Positions 1 through 8,196 are shown, counted from the stretch's first letter. The stretch is DNA of 19,070 nt from Planctomycetia bacterium (GCA_022616395.1 JAKEEV010000070.1:1-19070), one strand, 5' to 3'. Made by a program: numbers and translations. The notes: a model not told the origin generated them from the letters alone.

Positions 1-186
1 ACTAATCAAGAACTTGCAACTTGTGATAATACCTCTGCCCCGCAGGAGCGGGGCGAGGTGGGCGCGGTTGCAGTTTCGAGTAGCGACAACAAGTTTCCAG
101 CCACCCACCTCGCCCCGCTAAAGCGGGGCGAGGTCGCCGCCGATGCGAAGCATCGATCGCGGCGGGTGAGGGGGCTTTATTTGCAC
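1..186. repeat. Intergenic inverted repeats beyond the first vWA gene (element A)
   Basis: No gene is visible here. Two nested inverted repeats are present. A 16-nt arm at 47-62 (AGCGGGGCGAGGTGGG) pairs perfectly with 104-119, and 108-119 also pairs with 122-133 as a tight hairpin. A second unit follows at about 133-178: its core GATGC-GAA-GCATC lies inside CGCCGC/GCGGCG flanks and ends in GCGGCGGGTGAGGGGGCTT, shared with the element at 3864-3927. It ends about 9 nt from the stop codon of the minus-strand vWA gene, so it would lie in that mRNA's 3' untranslated region. No U-tract follows. Confidence 0.8.
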
Positions 187-1278
187 TCACCCCACAACTG
201 TCTGCTTGATCCGCTGTTCGCCCACTTCCAGTTCAAAGGACTTGGACGAAGCGGGCATGCTGAAGGTCACTTTCGCCGGCAGGCCATCCGCGAACTGAGC
301 CGCGATGGCTCCGGTCGAGTCGTAGATGGTTGCGGTGGGTGCAACGATCTTGTTCTCGCTCACCACCTCGGCGAAGATTTCCACCAGGCTCCGCATTTCC
401 TTCGCCATCTTGTGATCCCAGATGTCCACATCCGTGCCGGTATCGAGATCGTCCAGCTCCTCCATCTGTCCTTCATCCGCCTCCTCGCCGACACCAATGA
501 GCACGCACTTCACGGAGTTGCGGGTCTTGGCCTGAATCTTCTTGGCGAGCTTGGTTGTGTATTTCTTCACGGCGTCCAGATCGTCGAGCCGGCCATCGGT
601 CAGGAAGATGTACATTCCGCGTTCGGCATCCACGAATCGATCCACGAAGTATTGCACCGCGGGCAAGAGTCGCGTGCCGTTGCCGAAGGGCGTGTTGGTT
701 GGCCCGACAACTTCCATCGTCTCGCACTGCTCCTCGGTGAAGTCACCGACCACTTCCACTCCTCCTCCGTCTCCTCCGCACGCCCAGTAGACGAGCGTGG
801 TTCCGCCATCGGCATCGAGTTGGCCCGCCAGATACGCGGTCATCTGCCGCGTGATGGGTTCGACCACATTCTGAGTCGTCAAGAGATGCCCGCGGCGAAT
901 CGCATCCTGAGACGCGGCATCGGTCCAGTACACGCCCTGCGCGCCGTCCTGATCGTGAATCTGAATCCAGCCCTTGCGGGCGTACTCTTGCAGCAGATGT
1001 TGCGGAGGAGGACCGGCGGGGCCGGTCGTCAGTCCGTGTCCGTAGGCGTGCATCATGCTGGCGCTGGCATCGAGCGCAATTCCTGTCTGCCATCCTTCGG
1101 CTTCGGCTCCTTCCGGTTCCATCAAGATGGTGAAAGTTACCTCCACGCGATCCCCCGCGGGGCGCACGTTCACTTCGCCGAACTCCTTGGCGACGATTGA
1201 ACTCGGCAACTGCCGGCTCGGCGCCTGGGCGGGCTTCTTCTTGGATGAGCCGCCGAATAACCGATCGAGCCATCCCAC
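187..1278 (-). CDS. vWA domain protein with intact MIDAS (paralog 1)
   Basis: This 363-residue protein has no signal peptide and is probably cytoplasmic. The vWA fold binds a divalent metal through a MIDAS site, usually to hold a protein partner. All MIDAS elements are visible: DASAS (Asp70, Ser72, Ser74), a threonine in FGNGTRLLPA (Thr203) and Asp229 in FLTDGRLDD. The tail after about residue 310 looks like a small beta domain. The start is GTG at 1276-1278, preceded by GGGAGGA about 7 nt upstream (revealed on the reverse strand). It shares long blocks with the next gene, including YLAGQLDADGGTT and LDTGTDVDIWDHK, so the two are recent paralogs. The closest families I can name are TerF/TerY-like vWA proteins of tellurite-resistance-type systems. 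The role here is unknown. Confidence 0.9.
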   Translation of the reverse strand: MGWLDRLFGGSSKKKPAQAPSRQLPSSIVAKEFGEVNVRPAGDRVEVTFTILMEPEGAEAEGWQTGIALDASASMMHAYGHGLTTGPAGPPPQHLLQEYARKGWIQIHDQDGAQGVYWTDAASQDAIRRGHLLTTQNVVEPITRQMTAYLAGQLDADGGTTLVYWACGGDGGGVEVVGDFTEEQCETMEVVGPTNTPFGNGTRLLPAVQYFVDRFVDAERGMYIFLTDGRLDDLDAVKKYTTKLAKKIQAKTRNSVKCVLIGVGEEADEGQMEELDDLDTGTDVDIWDHKMAKEMRSLVEIFAEVVSENKIVAPTATIYDSTGAIAAQFADGLPAKVTFSMPASSKSFELEVGEQRIKQTVVG

Positions 1279-1312
1279 GGGTGATCCTCCCAGATGAATG
1301 TGCTGTCTTGGC

Positions 1313-1398
1313 GAACCCCGCCCGCAAGGGCGGTGGGTCTAGGCGAACCCGACCCGCAAGGGTCGCGGGTCCACCCACCGCCCTTGCGGGCGGGGTTC
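1313..1398. repeat. 25-bp perfect inverted repeat with GCAA-loop hairpins (element B)
   Basis: Arms 1313-1337 and 1374-1398 are perfectly complementary over 25 nt. On the plus strand, CCGCCC-GCAA-GGGCGG in the left arm and GACCC-GCAA-GGGTC in the loop each form a small hairpin closed by a GNRA-type tetraloop. The element fills most of the gap between two vWA genes and ends 12 nt past the stop codon of the upstream (minus-strand) gene. No U-tract follows. Confidence 0.85.
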
Positions 1399-1410
1399 AC
1401 CTGGAAGTCG

Positions 1411-2469
1411 TCACGCCACAACCGGCTGGCGAATGCGCTTGTCTCCAATCTCTAATTCAAAGAAGGCCGACGTTGCGGGCATGGTGAAGGTCACCTTCGC
1501 CGGTAGGCCGTCGGTCAACTGAGCCACGACCGCGCCCGATGCGTCATAGATGGTTGCTGGCGTATCCGAGACCATGCGCGTCTCATCCACCAGTTCCACA
1601 ATGATCTCGTTCACCCCGCGAAGGTCCGCTGCGATCTTGTGATCCCAGATGTCCACGTCCGTGCCGGTGTCGAGGTCGTCCAACTCCTCCATCTGCCCTT
1701 CATCAATCTCGTCTCCGATTCCGATGAGAACGCACTTGATCGGCTTGCGCTTCCCCGCCGCGATGCCCTTCGCGAGGTCCGTCGAGTAGCGTTTGAGTTC
1801 CTCGATGTCGTCGAGCCGTCCATCGGTGAGGAACACATACAGCCCGCGTTCCGCGTCCTGGAATCGGTCGGCGAAGTAGCGAACAGCGGGTGTCAGGCGC
1901 GTGCCGTTGCCGAAGGTTTGCTTTTGCGGTCCGCGAATGTCCACCTTGCGGCATTGCTCTTCCGTGAAGTCCCCGACGGCTTCGTAAGCCGAGCCGTCAC
2001 TTCCGCAGGCCCAGTAAATAAACGTGGTTCCACCATCGGCATCGAGTTGCCCGGCCAGATACGCGATGAAGTCGCGGGCGAGTGGTTCCACGATGTTATC
2101 GGTGAACTTGACGAACTTGCGGGCAATGGCGTCGTCGTAAGCTTCGCGTGTGAATGTGAAGACGCGCCGGCCGTCGTGAGTGGCTTCCTTCACCCAGCCC
2201 TTCTTCTTGTACTCCTCCGCGACGTGTTCCGGGACCGCGCCAGAAAGATTTCGGCCGTACCACGTCTTCATGCTGGCACTGGCATCGAGCGCAACTCCCG
2301 TCTGCCAGCCTTCGGCCTCGGAACCTCCGAGTTCGGGAACCCAGACGGTGAATTCGACGTGCCTCACCGCGCCTTCCGTGCGAACGTACACCTTCCCGAA
2401 CTCCTTCTGGAGAAGATGTTGCGGGACTTGCTCGCTCTGCTGGCGGGCTTGCTGATTGGAACCGCTCAT
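1411..2469 (-). CDS. vWA domain protein with intact MIDAS (paralog 2)
   Basis: This 352-residue cytoplasmic protein has one vWA domain. MIDAS residues are visible: DASAS at Asp62/Ser64/Ser66, Thr190 in FGNGTRLTPA and Asp216 in FLTDGRLDD. The frame stays open upstream to 2691, but that extension runs through two inverted repeats and looks non-coding. The ATG at 2467-2469 has a strong AGGAGAGG Shine-Dalgarno 7 nt upstream and aligns with the start of the paralog. Both begin with a short linker, then KEFG followed by a VxVR strand. It is the middle of three same-strand vWA genes. The conserved Cys-Gly blocks (YWACG, EEQC) are shared with paralog 1. Its biological role cannot be read from the sequence. 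Confidence 0.9.
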   Translation of the reverse strand: MSGSNQQARQQSEQVPQHLLQKEFGKVYVRTEGAVRHVEFTVWVPELGGSEAEGWQTGVALDASASMKTWYGRNLSGAVPEHVAEEYKKKGWVKEATHDGRRVFTFTREAYDDAIARKFVKFTDNIVEPLARDFIAYLAGQLDADGGTTFIYWACGSDGSAYEAVGDFTEEQCRKVDIRGPQKQTFGNGTRLTPAVRYFADRFQDAERGLYVFLTDGRLDDIEELKRYSTDLAKGIAAGKRKPIKCVLIGIGDEIDEGQMEELDDLDTGTDVDIWDHKIAADLRGVNEIIVELVDETRMVSDTPATIYDASGAVVAQLTDGLPAKVTFTMPATSAFFELEIGDKRIRQPVVA

Positions 2470-2476
2470 GGCCGGG

Positions 2477-2484
2477 CCTCTCCT
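2477..2484 (-). promoter_or_regulatory. Shine-Dalgarno AGGAGAGG that fixes the start of vWA paralog 2
   Basis: AGGAGAGG on the reverse strand lies 7 nt before the ATG at 2469. This supports that start over the longer reading that begins at 2691 inside repeat DNA. Confidence 0.8.
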
Positions 2485-2490
2485 GGAAGA

Positions 2491-2573
2491 GTTTCCCGCG
2501 GATTGGTGTGTTGATGGTGTTTGTGTCGAAAGACACGAAGCCACGACACAAAGACACACCAATCCGGGGAAAC
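2491..2573. repeat. Near-perfect inverted repeat upstream of vWA paralog 2 (element C)
   Basis: The left arm at 2491-2511 and the right arm at 2554-2573 are complementary apart from one base. An inner pair, TTTGTGTCG with CGACACAAA, extends the stem, giving a hairpin of about 80 nt. It would lie in the 5' leader of vWA paralog 2, unlike most elements here, which follow stop codons. Confidence 0.8.
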
Positions 2574-2638
2574 TGCGCTGGGCGCGGATGGAACCGCGGC
2601 GATCAGAGTGTGCGGAAGAAACGTTCGCGTGGTGTTTC

Positions 2639-2717
2639 ACCCGCTCCCTTGCGGTCGCGGCTCGTTTCTTCGCTCGAAGTCGAAGGATCAACGAGCCGCG
2701 ACCGCAAGGGAGCGGGT
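2639..2717. repeat. 28-bp perfect inverted repeat, 26-mer family (element D)
   Basis: Arms 2639-2666 and 2690-2717 are perfectly complementary over 28 nt with a 23-nt loop. Each arm contains the 26-nt sequence running from AACGAGCCGCGACC to GCAAGGGAGCGG, found seven times in the window. It begins 7 nt past the stop codon of vWA paralog 3. No U-tract follows. Confidence 0.9.
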
Positions 2718-2724
2718 TTCTGTA

Positions 2725-3645
2725 CTAGATGGCTTCCGAAACGTCTTGCGTGACCGAACCGTTTGGCGTTTCGACCGTGAACTCTTTGATCCCCTTGGGG
2801 AGCACGAAGCGGAACTTGCCCGGCAGTCGGTCGGCGAAGTTCGCCAACTCCTTGCCGTCCGCGGTCACCCGACCCGACGCGGCCACTTCCACCTCTTCGT
2901 TCATCAACTCGCCGAACACGACCGCGATGATGTCCGCTTCGGATTGCATGTCGGCCGCGACTCCGGAGGCGAAGAGGTCCACTTTCCCCTTCAGCGGAGT
3001 CTCTTCAAACATGTCGTTGAATTTCTGGAGTTGGTCCTCGTTGACCTGAGCACCGACCCCGATGAGGACGAACTTGACCGGCTTGCGTTTTCCCTTGGCG
3101 ACTTCTTCGCCAAGTTTCATGCAGTAAGTCAGACACGCGGCCTCGTCCTCGATGATGCCGTCGGTCACGATCACGCCGAAGGTGAAGTCCGCGTCCTTGC
3201 CAACTTTCTCGATGGTGTAACGGATCGCGGGGAGCATCTGCGTTCCGGTTCCCCAGCCGTTTTTCTTCTTCGGCCCGACGATGCCGGCTTTCAGGCAACT
3301 TGGCGCATCGAACTCGCCGACCTCCTCGGTCTCCGCGCCGCCTGGACCCATCGCCCAGTAGAGCATGGAGACTTTTCCGCTGCGCGTGACTCCGCAGAGG
3401 ATTTCGCCGAGCTTGCGGGCAACGCCCTGGACGTAGTTCGGCTTGGTGTCGAACACGCCGCCGACCCCGAACTGATCCTTGATGGAGCGGGAGGCATCGA
3501 GAGCCAGGACTGCTCGAGAGTCACCCTCACCGACGAGGCTCTCGACATCCGGCATGAAGCAGACAACAACTTCGTGGCTGCCATCCTTTTGAGGAAGCAG
3601 GTTTACGTCCGCGAGCGGGCGATTGGGACGGGCAATGCGGGCCAC
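2725..3645 (-). CDS. vWA domain protein with intact MIDAS (paralog 3, divergent)
   Basis: This 306-residue protein has no signal peptide. The MIDAS site is intact: DASRS at Asp50/Ser52/Ser54, Thr135 in GTGTQMLPA and Asp162 in VIVTDGIIED. It shares the general plan of the other two (short lead-in, vWA domain, then a C-terminal beta segment with the LPGKFRFVLP block matching LPAKVTFTMP) but is more diverged and lacks their DWDHK-type region. The start is GTG at 3643-3645 with AGGAG 8 nt upstream; the region upstream looks non-coding. It is the first gene of the minus-strand vWA group, so a promoter for the set should lie in 3646-3860, though I see no convincing one. TerF/TerY-like vWA is the nearest family I can name. 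Confidence 0.9.
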   Translation of the reverse strand: MARIARPNRPLADVNLLPQKDGSHEVVVCFMPDVESLVGEGDSRAVLALDASRSIKDQFGVGGVFDTKPNYVQGVARKLGEILCGVTRSGKVSMLYWAMGPGGAETEEVGEFDAPSCLKAGIVGPKKKNGWGTGTQMLPAIRYTIEKVGKDADFTFGVIVTDGIIEDEAACLTYCMKLGEEVAKGKRKPVKFVLIGVGAQVNEDQLQKFNDMFEETPLKGKVDLFASGVAADMQSEADIIAVVFGELMNEEVEVAASGRVTADGKELANFADRLPGKFRFVLPKGIKEFTVETPNGSVTQDVSEAI

Positions 3646-3863
3646 GGTCCAGACTCCTGATGGTATGGATGTGGAGGCGGGGTTGATTATGGTGGGTGAT
3701 CAGGAAGTCCGCAAGCGGCAGATGATGACATTTCGTTGACGCAACTCTCAATCTAATGCGCGCGAGTGAATGTGAGCCGGACGAAATCAGCGTCGGGAAT
3801 TGGTGGATTGCGCAGAAGGGTTGTCCGCTCCTCTGTCGAAGTCCTTGCTGGATGGGCAAGCCA

Positions 3864-3927
3864 GAAGCCCCCTCACCCGCCGTTACGACTGACGCGAAGC
3901 GTCGATAGCGGCGGGTGAGGGGGCTTC
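3864..3927. repeat. 19-bp inverted repeat with inner hairpin (element E)
   Basis: Arms 3864-3882 and 3909-3927 pair perfectly over 19 nt. The loop contains GACGC-GAA-GCGTC. This is a relative of the unit at 133-178, where the inner stem reads GATGC-GAA-GCATC. It lies 47 nt past the stop of the HEAT-repeat gene. The rest of 3646-3974 holds no gene that I can support. Confidence 0.85.
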
Positions 3928-3974
3928 GCTTCTTCCCAATCACCGAGCATTTCGACAACGCACATGTTCTTCGT

Positions 3975-5978
3975 TCACTCCGCTTCGATCTTCTTGACCG
4001 CTTTGACCGCGGCCTTGCGGATGTTGGGCTGGGTGTCGCTCTCGGCGAGCTTCTTTAACTCCGGCAGAGCGTCCTTCGCGTCTGGGCCGAGGGCCGCAAG
4101 CGCGTCAATCGCGTTGTGACGGAAGTACGGAGTCGAAGACCCCAGGAGCTTGACCAGTTCGGGAACAAGCGGCTTGGCGACCTTGCCGAATTCCGGCAAC
4201 ATCTCGACCAGGTCGTAGTAGTCATCGTGACCGGTGTTTGTCAGCACGGAGCGCAGCCAGTCATAGCCAAGTTTCTCCCCGTCCGGGTCAATCGCGATCA
4301 TCGCCAGAGCCACATCGACATGGAATGGCCCGTCATCCTTGAGTAAGTCCACGAGTGTGGGGAGCGCGGACTTGGCCGGTGCTCCGATCCTCTTGAGCGC
4401 AACCAGCGAATAGCTGCGAACCATGCTCGTCTTGTACTTCTTGTCCTTGAGAAGCCCAACGATCACTTCCACCGCCTTCGGAGCCTGCTTCGGGTCGATT
4501 CGGGCCACCGCTTCCGCCGCCCAGAGCCGCAAGTGCGGACTCTTCGCAGCGAAGTGCTTCATCAATTCGGGTAGCGCGTCCTTCGCCAATGGCCCAAGTT
4601 CCGTCAGTGCTTTGGCAGCGCGAGTCGCGGAAGCCTCGTTGTTCGACTTGAGCGTTTCGATCAGAACCGGCACCGGTTCAGCGTCCTTGTTGTCGATGTC
4701 AACCAGAGCCAGAGCGACTTCCAGACGCACTTCCGGCTTCTCGTTGCCAAGCAACTTCTTGAGAGCCGGGATCGCGGCCTTCGCGAACTCACCAACTCGC
4801 CGAAGAGTGAGTGTGGCTTCCAGATACACCCGCTTGTCCGGCACTTGAAGCCCCTCGATCAGCACCGGCACCGCGGCCGCAAGCGCGTCGCTATCTTGAT
4901 AACCCACGTTAACCAGAGCCTGAGCCGCGGCGAATCGGACGTCGAATTCTGTGTCTGCAAGAGCCGACTTGAGCGCGGGGATCGACTTCGCGTTTTGCAA
5001 ACCGAGCGCTGTCGCGGCTCCTTGCCGAATGCGGGGCTTCTTGCTCTTTGCAAGCGCGGTTTCGAGTTGTTCACGAACCGGCAACCCCGCGAGCGTGTGA
5101 ATCGCCCACGTGCGCACTCGCTCCTGATCGCTATCCAACAGAGGAATGAGTTCTTTCGCGGCCTGATTCGCAACCGGGAGGAAGATTTCGACCGCGTGGA
5201 CATTGCCCACCTTCTTCCACAGCTTCTCGCAGCGCATCACGGTGATAACCACCGGGATGGTCTTCTCAGCCAACTGAGGAGCAACGCGGGCAATCGCGTA
5301 AGCGGTCCTCATGCGAACCTGAACATCGTCATCGTGAAGCAACTTCTCCAGTGTCTTGGGAATGTCCTTCGTGCCGTCTCCGGCCAGTTCGTAGAGCGTC
5401 TTCTGCGGAACCTTGCCCCCTTCACGCTTCAGTTTGCCCAGCGCTTGAACTGCGCGCCTGCGAATGTTCGCATCCTGGTCGCCGCACAGCGCAACGACGT
5501 GCGGAACCACCTGAGGGGCGTACTCGCGCATGGTTTGTGAAGTCAGTAGCACGATTCCCGTACATTTGGTGAACGACAGGAGCAGAGCGCGGGTCGCTTC
5601 TGGTTTTGGGCCATCAATCCTGGCCAGAGCAAGTGCAACATCATCCACGAAGAAGACGAGCGCGGACTCCTTCGGCAGAAGCTCGAGCAACGCGGGCACG
5701 GCTTCTTTCGCGTCCGGGCCGATTGCACCAAGAATATTGACGGCCGACTCGCGTCGGGTGTCTGTTGCTCCAAGCAACTTGATGAGCGCGGGGACCGCGG
5801 ATTTCGCCTTCGGCCCGGCCTTGATGAGCGTCTCGGTCGCCAGTTGCTGTTTGTCGGGATCCTTGGAACTGAGATCCGCGATCCACGCCAGGACCGGCCG
5901 ACCTTCGATTATCGGATCAGCCGGTGCTTCGGGCGGTGCGGAGAGTGGTATCAGGAGCAATAGAGCTGTTGCTGTCAT
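3975..5978 (-). CDS. Exported HEAT-repeat protein
   Basis: This 667-residue protein begins with a short hydrophobic signal-like segment (residues 1-14, rich in Ala and Leu), then about fifteen helical HEAT repeats. The repeats carry the recurring pattern A-V-P-A-L-I-x-L-L and DAKDALPELKKL, spaced about 36-40 residues, covering almost the whole chain from residue 30 to the end. HEAT arrays form curved scaffolds that bind proteins; no enzyme motif is visible. The start ATG at 5976-5978 has GAGG 7 nt upstream. Planctomycetes carry many secreted or periplasmic HEAT proteins of unknown role. Its neighbours do not point to a specific partner. It could also be retained at the membrane by an uncleaved leader. 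Confidence 0.93.
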   Translation of the reverse strand: MTATALLLLIPLSAPPEAPADPIIEGRPVLAWIADLSSKDPDKQQLATETLIKAGPKAKSAVPALIKLLGATDTRRESAVNILGAIGPDAKEAVPALLELLPKESALVFFVDDVALALARIDGPKPEATRALLLSFTKCTGIVLLTSQTMREYAPQVVPHVVALCGDQDANIRRRAVQALGKLKREGGKVPQKTLYELAGDGTKDIPKTLEKLLHDDDVQVRMRTAYAIARVAPQLAEKTIPVVITVMRCEKLWKKVGNVHAVEIFLPVANQAAKELIPLLDSDQERVRTWAIHTLAGLPVREQLETALAKSKKPRIRQGAATALGLQNAKSIPALKSALADTEFDVRFAAAQALVNVGYQDSDALAAAVPVLIEGLQVPDKRVYLEATLTLRRVGEFAKAAIPALKKLLGNEKPEVRLEVALALVDIDNKDAEPVPVLIETLKSNNEASATRAAKALTELGPLAKDALPELMKHFAAKSPHLRLWAAEAVARIDPKQAPKAVEVIVGLLKDKKYKTSMVRSYSLVALKRIGAPAKSALPTLVDLLKDDGPFHVDVALAMIAIDPDGEKLGYDWLRSVLTNTGHDDYYDLVEMLPEFGKVAKPLVPELVKLLGSSTPYFRHNAIDALAALGPDAKDALPELKKLAESDTQPNIRKAAVKAVKKIEAE

Positions 5979-6077
5979 GATTGGTCCTCGGGGCGAGTGT
6001 GTAACGGATCATACCCACACAAACGAGTGACGCCTTCACGACGGACAGCAGCCATTACAGAGGCGTTACATGGGAAG

Positions 6078-6157
6078 CGCGGAGCGCGGAGCGGAAGAGA
6101 AGAACCCAGCTCGGATCGCTCCTGGCTGGGTTCTTCTCTTCCGCTCCGCGCTCCGCG
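6078..6157. repeat. 33-bp perfect inverted repeat after the BBP7 gene (element F)
   Basis: Arms 6078-6110 and 6125-6157 are complementary over 33 nt without mismatch, with a 14-nt loop. The outer part of each arm is built from GCGCGGA-type 7-nt units. It starts 4 nt past the stop codon of the BBP7 gene. It could end transcription or stabilise the mRNA 3' end, but no U-tract follows. Confidence 0.92.
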
Positions 6158-6161
6158 TTGG

Positions 6162-7766
6162 TTAGTATCGCAGTTGCAGACCGAAGTTCACGCCCCCGAG
6201 CCAGTAGTCGTCCTGGTCGAAGATGATTCGGGGTCCGCGAGTGGCTCCGGCCGCACCGTAGTTTGAACTGAATGGGATCGCGGCGCTGTTGACGATCGGG
6301 CTGGCCTGGCTGCCCGGTCGGATCACGTTCGGGATGAACAGGAACTGCGCCCCGATGTAGCCGGTCAGTCCCTTGGTCAGCGCGATGCCGACGTTGGCGC
6401 CAAACTCCGGGATGACGGAGAACCGGTCCTGGACGAAGGTTCCGATGTTGGCCGGATTCGCCAACACCCCACCGACGGCGGTGCCGACGCCTCGACCGTT
6501 GGGCTGAACCAAACCCCCACCGGCGAAGATTGGAGCGATGGCCGAACCGGAGCGACCCGTCGGGTCGAAGAACGCGCCTCCGCCGAAGATCTCCAGTCGC
6601 TCGTGCATGTTGCCGACCGCCACCTTGGCGAAGCCGCTGGTGGTGATCATCCCGTAGCGAGCCTCTGCCTTCAGCCCGATGATACCGCCGTTGAACATGT
6701 TGGTCGTGCGGAACCGATCACGAATATCAATGAACGTCGGGGTGAGGAAGTTGATCCCACCAAAGGTTCCCTGAGCCGGCACCGAGCCTGCTCCGGTCAG
6801 GGTGATGATGCCGAATGGACCAACGGTGAAGATGGGAACCGTGACCTGCCCGTTAACCGCGGTGAAGCTACTGATGAACAGCTCTTCCTTGAGCTGGAGG
6901 TACTTGTAGCCCGCGACGAAGTCGATGGAGCAAGCCAATCGGCAGCCCGGTTCCGAGCGGTACAGATTCCAGATGCCGACCGGCTCGACGCTCCACGTCT
7001 GGGAGTTGGTGCCGACGAGAACCTGGGCCGGGCCGAAGTCCGGGCCGGAGAGCACGATGGTACTCGGCGCTCCGGTGCTGAAGTCGATAAACGGCCGGGC
7101 CAGTGTGGGGATGCCAGACAGATTGCCCAACCCGCCGAAGAACTGGGTGTTGGAACGCCGTTCGGTCAACCAGCCGGTCATCTCGAATCCGATTCGGCGG
7201 TCCGCGTCACCGAAGAACCCGGCCCCGAGGCGGAACCCGTGGAACGCGTTGTAACCCAGGTCGCGTTCGCCCACCAGAATCGTTGTGCTGGCCGCGCCGA
7301 GGATGCCAGCGTCTGCCGGAGCGCTGGTGGTCAACAGCGGATAGCGGATATTCTGCCCCTTATTGAACCAGAGCAGATATTCGCCAAAGACCCACCAGTG
7401 CGGGGCGGTTCCGTAGCCGAGGTTCTGGTTGGTTCGCGGAGTCGGTGGAGCCGGCTGGAACTGGGCCGCTCCGTAAGGGCCGGGCATCGGATACATCGGG
7501 CCGGGCGGAGGACCAAATCCGCCGACCGGACCCAGCCCCAGCGGATCATGCGGTGGGCCGACGTTGATCGGCGGCATGATGACCGGCGTGGGAGGATAAC
7601 CTCCCGTTCCCGGAACCGGTCCCTGGAACACCTCGCCAGCCAGCGTACTCGGCGCGCCCGTGCTCGGCACGCCAACTGGCGGGCCAGCCGGGTGTGGCGG
7701 CTGCCCCCAAGCGGTGCCGGCCCCAGCCGCCAGAGCCGCGATCGTTCCCAGCAATCCCTTTCGCAT
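6162..7766 (-). CDS. BBP7 family outer-membrane beta-barrel protein
   Basis: This 534-residue protein has a signal peptide (residues 1-21, MRKGLLGTIAAL, hydrophobic core, AWG cut site before Gln22). A Pro/Gly-rich linker (22-120) precedes a long beta-barrel from the WWVFGEYLLWF motif at about 124 to the end. The chain ends in an aromatic tyrosine (FGLQLRY), as outer-membrane proteins usually do. The motifs match BBP7 (DUF1551-type) proteins known from planctomycetes. The exact cargo or pore function is unknown. The frame is open upstream to 8120, but that part crosses repeat DNA. The ATG at 7764-7766 has AGGAG 6 nt upstream and begins a signal peptide, so I chose it. A 33-bp hairpin follows the stop. 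Confidence 0.93.
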   Translation of the reverse strand: MRKGLLGTIAALAAGAGTAWGQPPHPAGPPVGVPSTGAPSTLAGEVFQGPVPGTGGYPPTPVIMPPINVGPPHDPLGLGPVGGFGPPPGPMYPMPGPYGAAQFQPAPPTPRTNQNLGYGTAPHWWVFGEYLLWFNKGQNIRYPLLTTSAPADAGILGAASTTILVGERDLGYNAFHGFRLGAGFFGDADRRIGFEMTGWLTERRSNTQFFGGLGNLSGIPTLARPFIDFSTGAPSTIVLSGPDFGPAQVLVGTNSQTWSVEPVGIWNLYRSEPGCRLACSIDFVAGYKYLQLKEELFISSFTAVNGQVTVPIFTVGPFGIITLTGAGSVPAQGTFGGINFLTPTFIDIRDRFRTTNMFNGGIIGLKAEARYGMITTSGFAKVAVGNMHERLEIFGGGAFFDPTGRSGSAIAPIFAGGGLVQPNGRGVGTAVGGVLANPANIGTFVQDRFSVIPEFGANVGIALTKGLTGYIGAQFLFIPNVIRPGSQASPIVNSAAIPFSSNYGAAGATRGPRIIFDQDDYWLGGVNFGLQLRY

Positions 7767-7772
7767 GGCGCG

Positions 7773-7777
7773 CTCCT
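7773..7777 (-). promoter_or_regulatory. Shine-Dalgarno AGGAG that fixes the BBP7 start
   Basis: AGGAG on the reverse strand lies 6 nt before the ATG at 7766 and supports this start over in-frame ATGs further upstream. Confidence 0.75.
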
Positions 7778-8071
7778 GCTCTGCCAGCCGTGGCGGGACG
7801 AGGCGGCCGCCGGCCGAGCACTCCCCCTGTCCAGAAGCGGATCGCAGCGGGCATCCCCCGATACACCGCTCCCAATCCGGACAATGCATGTCGTCCTGCT
7901 GCACGGAACAATCGGCACAACCGGAGCAAAGCCTTGAGGCAGATTGCGATTTGAAGCGAATCTGTCGGGTATAACGGGTATCGGGGGTCGGGAAACTGGG
8001 CAGCATCGGGCGACGCGGGTATTTCGGGAATTGGTTTGGAGAACCGCGACCGTGAGCGAGTGGCATTTCAA

Positions 8072-8183
8072 CCGCTCCCTTGCGGTCGCGGCTCGTTCGG
8101 GAGCTTGAAATCACAGCCAACCAACGAGCCGCGACCGCAAGGGAGCGGGTGTCTAAACGAGCCGCGACCGCAAGGGAGCGGGT
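8072..8183. repeat. Three copies of the 26-mer, one inverted and two direct (element G)
   Basis: The 26-mer occurs in reverse orientation at 8072-8097 and in forward orientation at 8123-8148 and 8156-8181. A degenerate copy may precede it at about 8042-8063. The first two form a hairpin; the third is an extra direct copy, which suggests duplication of one arm. Confidence 0.88.
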
Positions 8184-8196
8184 GCTTCTGCACTAG

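Noticed and set aside
58..1200. A 380-codon open frame on the plus strand opposite vWA paralog 1
   Set aside because: The opposite strand encodes a clear vWA protein with MIDAS motifs; the frame is a GC-driven antisense shadow.
2470..2691. N-terminal extension of vWA paralog 2
   Set aside because: It is translated from two inverted repeats and lacks a ribosome-binding site, while 2469 has AGGAGAGG.
2521..3660. A 379-codon plus-strand frame opposite vWA paralog 3
   Set aside because: Shadow of the vWA gene, with no recognisable domain and a start inside repeat DNA.
3527..3958. A 143-codon minus-strand frame before vWA paralog 3
   Set aside because: It overlaps the vWA start and the 19-bp inverted repeat, with no domain or ribosome-binding site.
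6603..7937. A 444-codon plus-strand frame opposite the BBP7 gene
   Set aside because: Low-complexity Arg/Gly-rich translation without family features; the minus strand has a signal peptide and barrel motifs.
7767..8120. N-terminal extension of the BBP7 protein
   Set aside because: It crosses the 26-mer repeat and would bury the signal peptide; the start at 7766 has its own Shine-Dalgarno.
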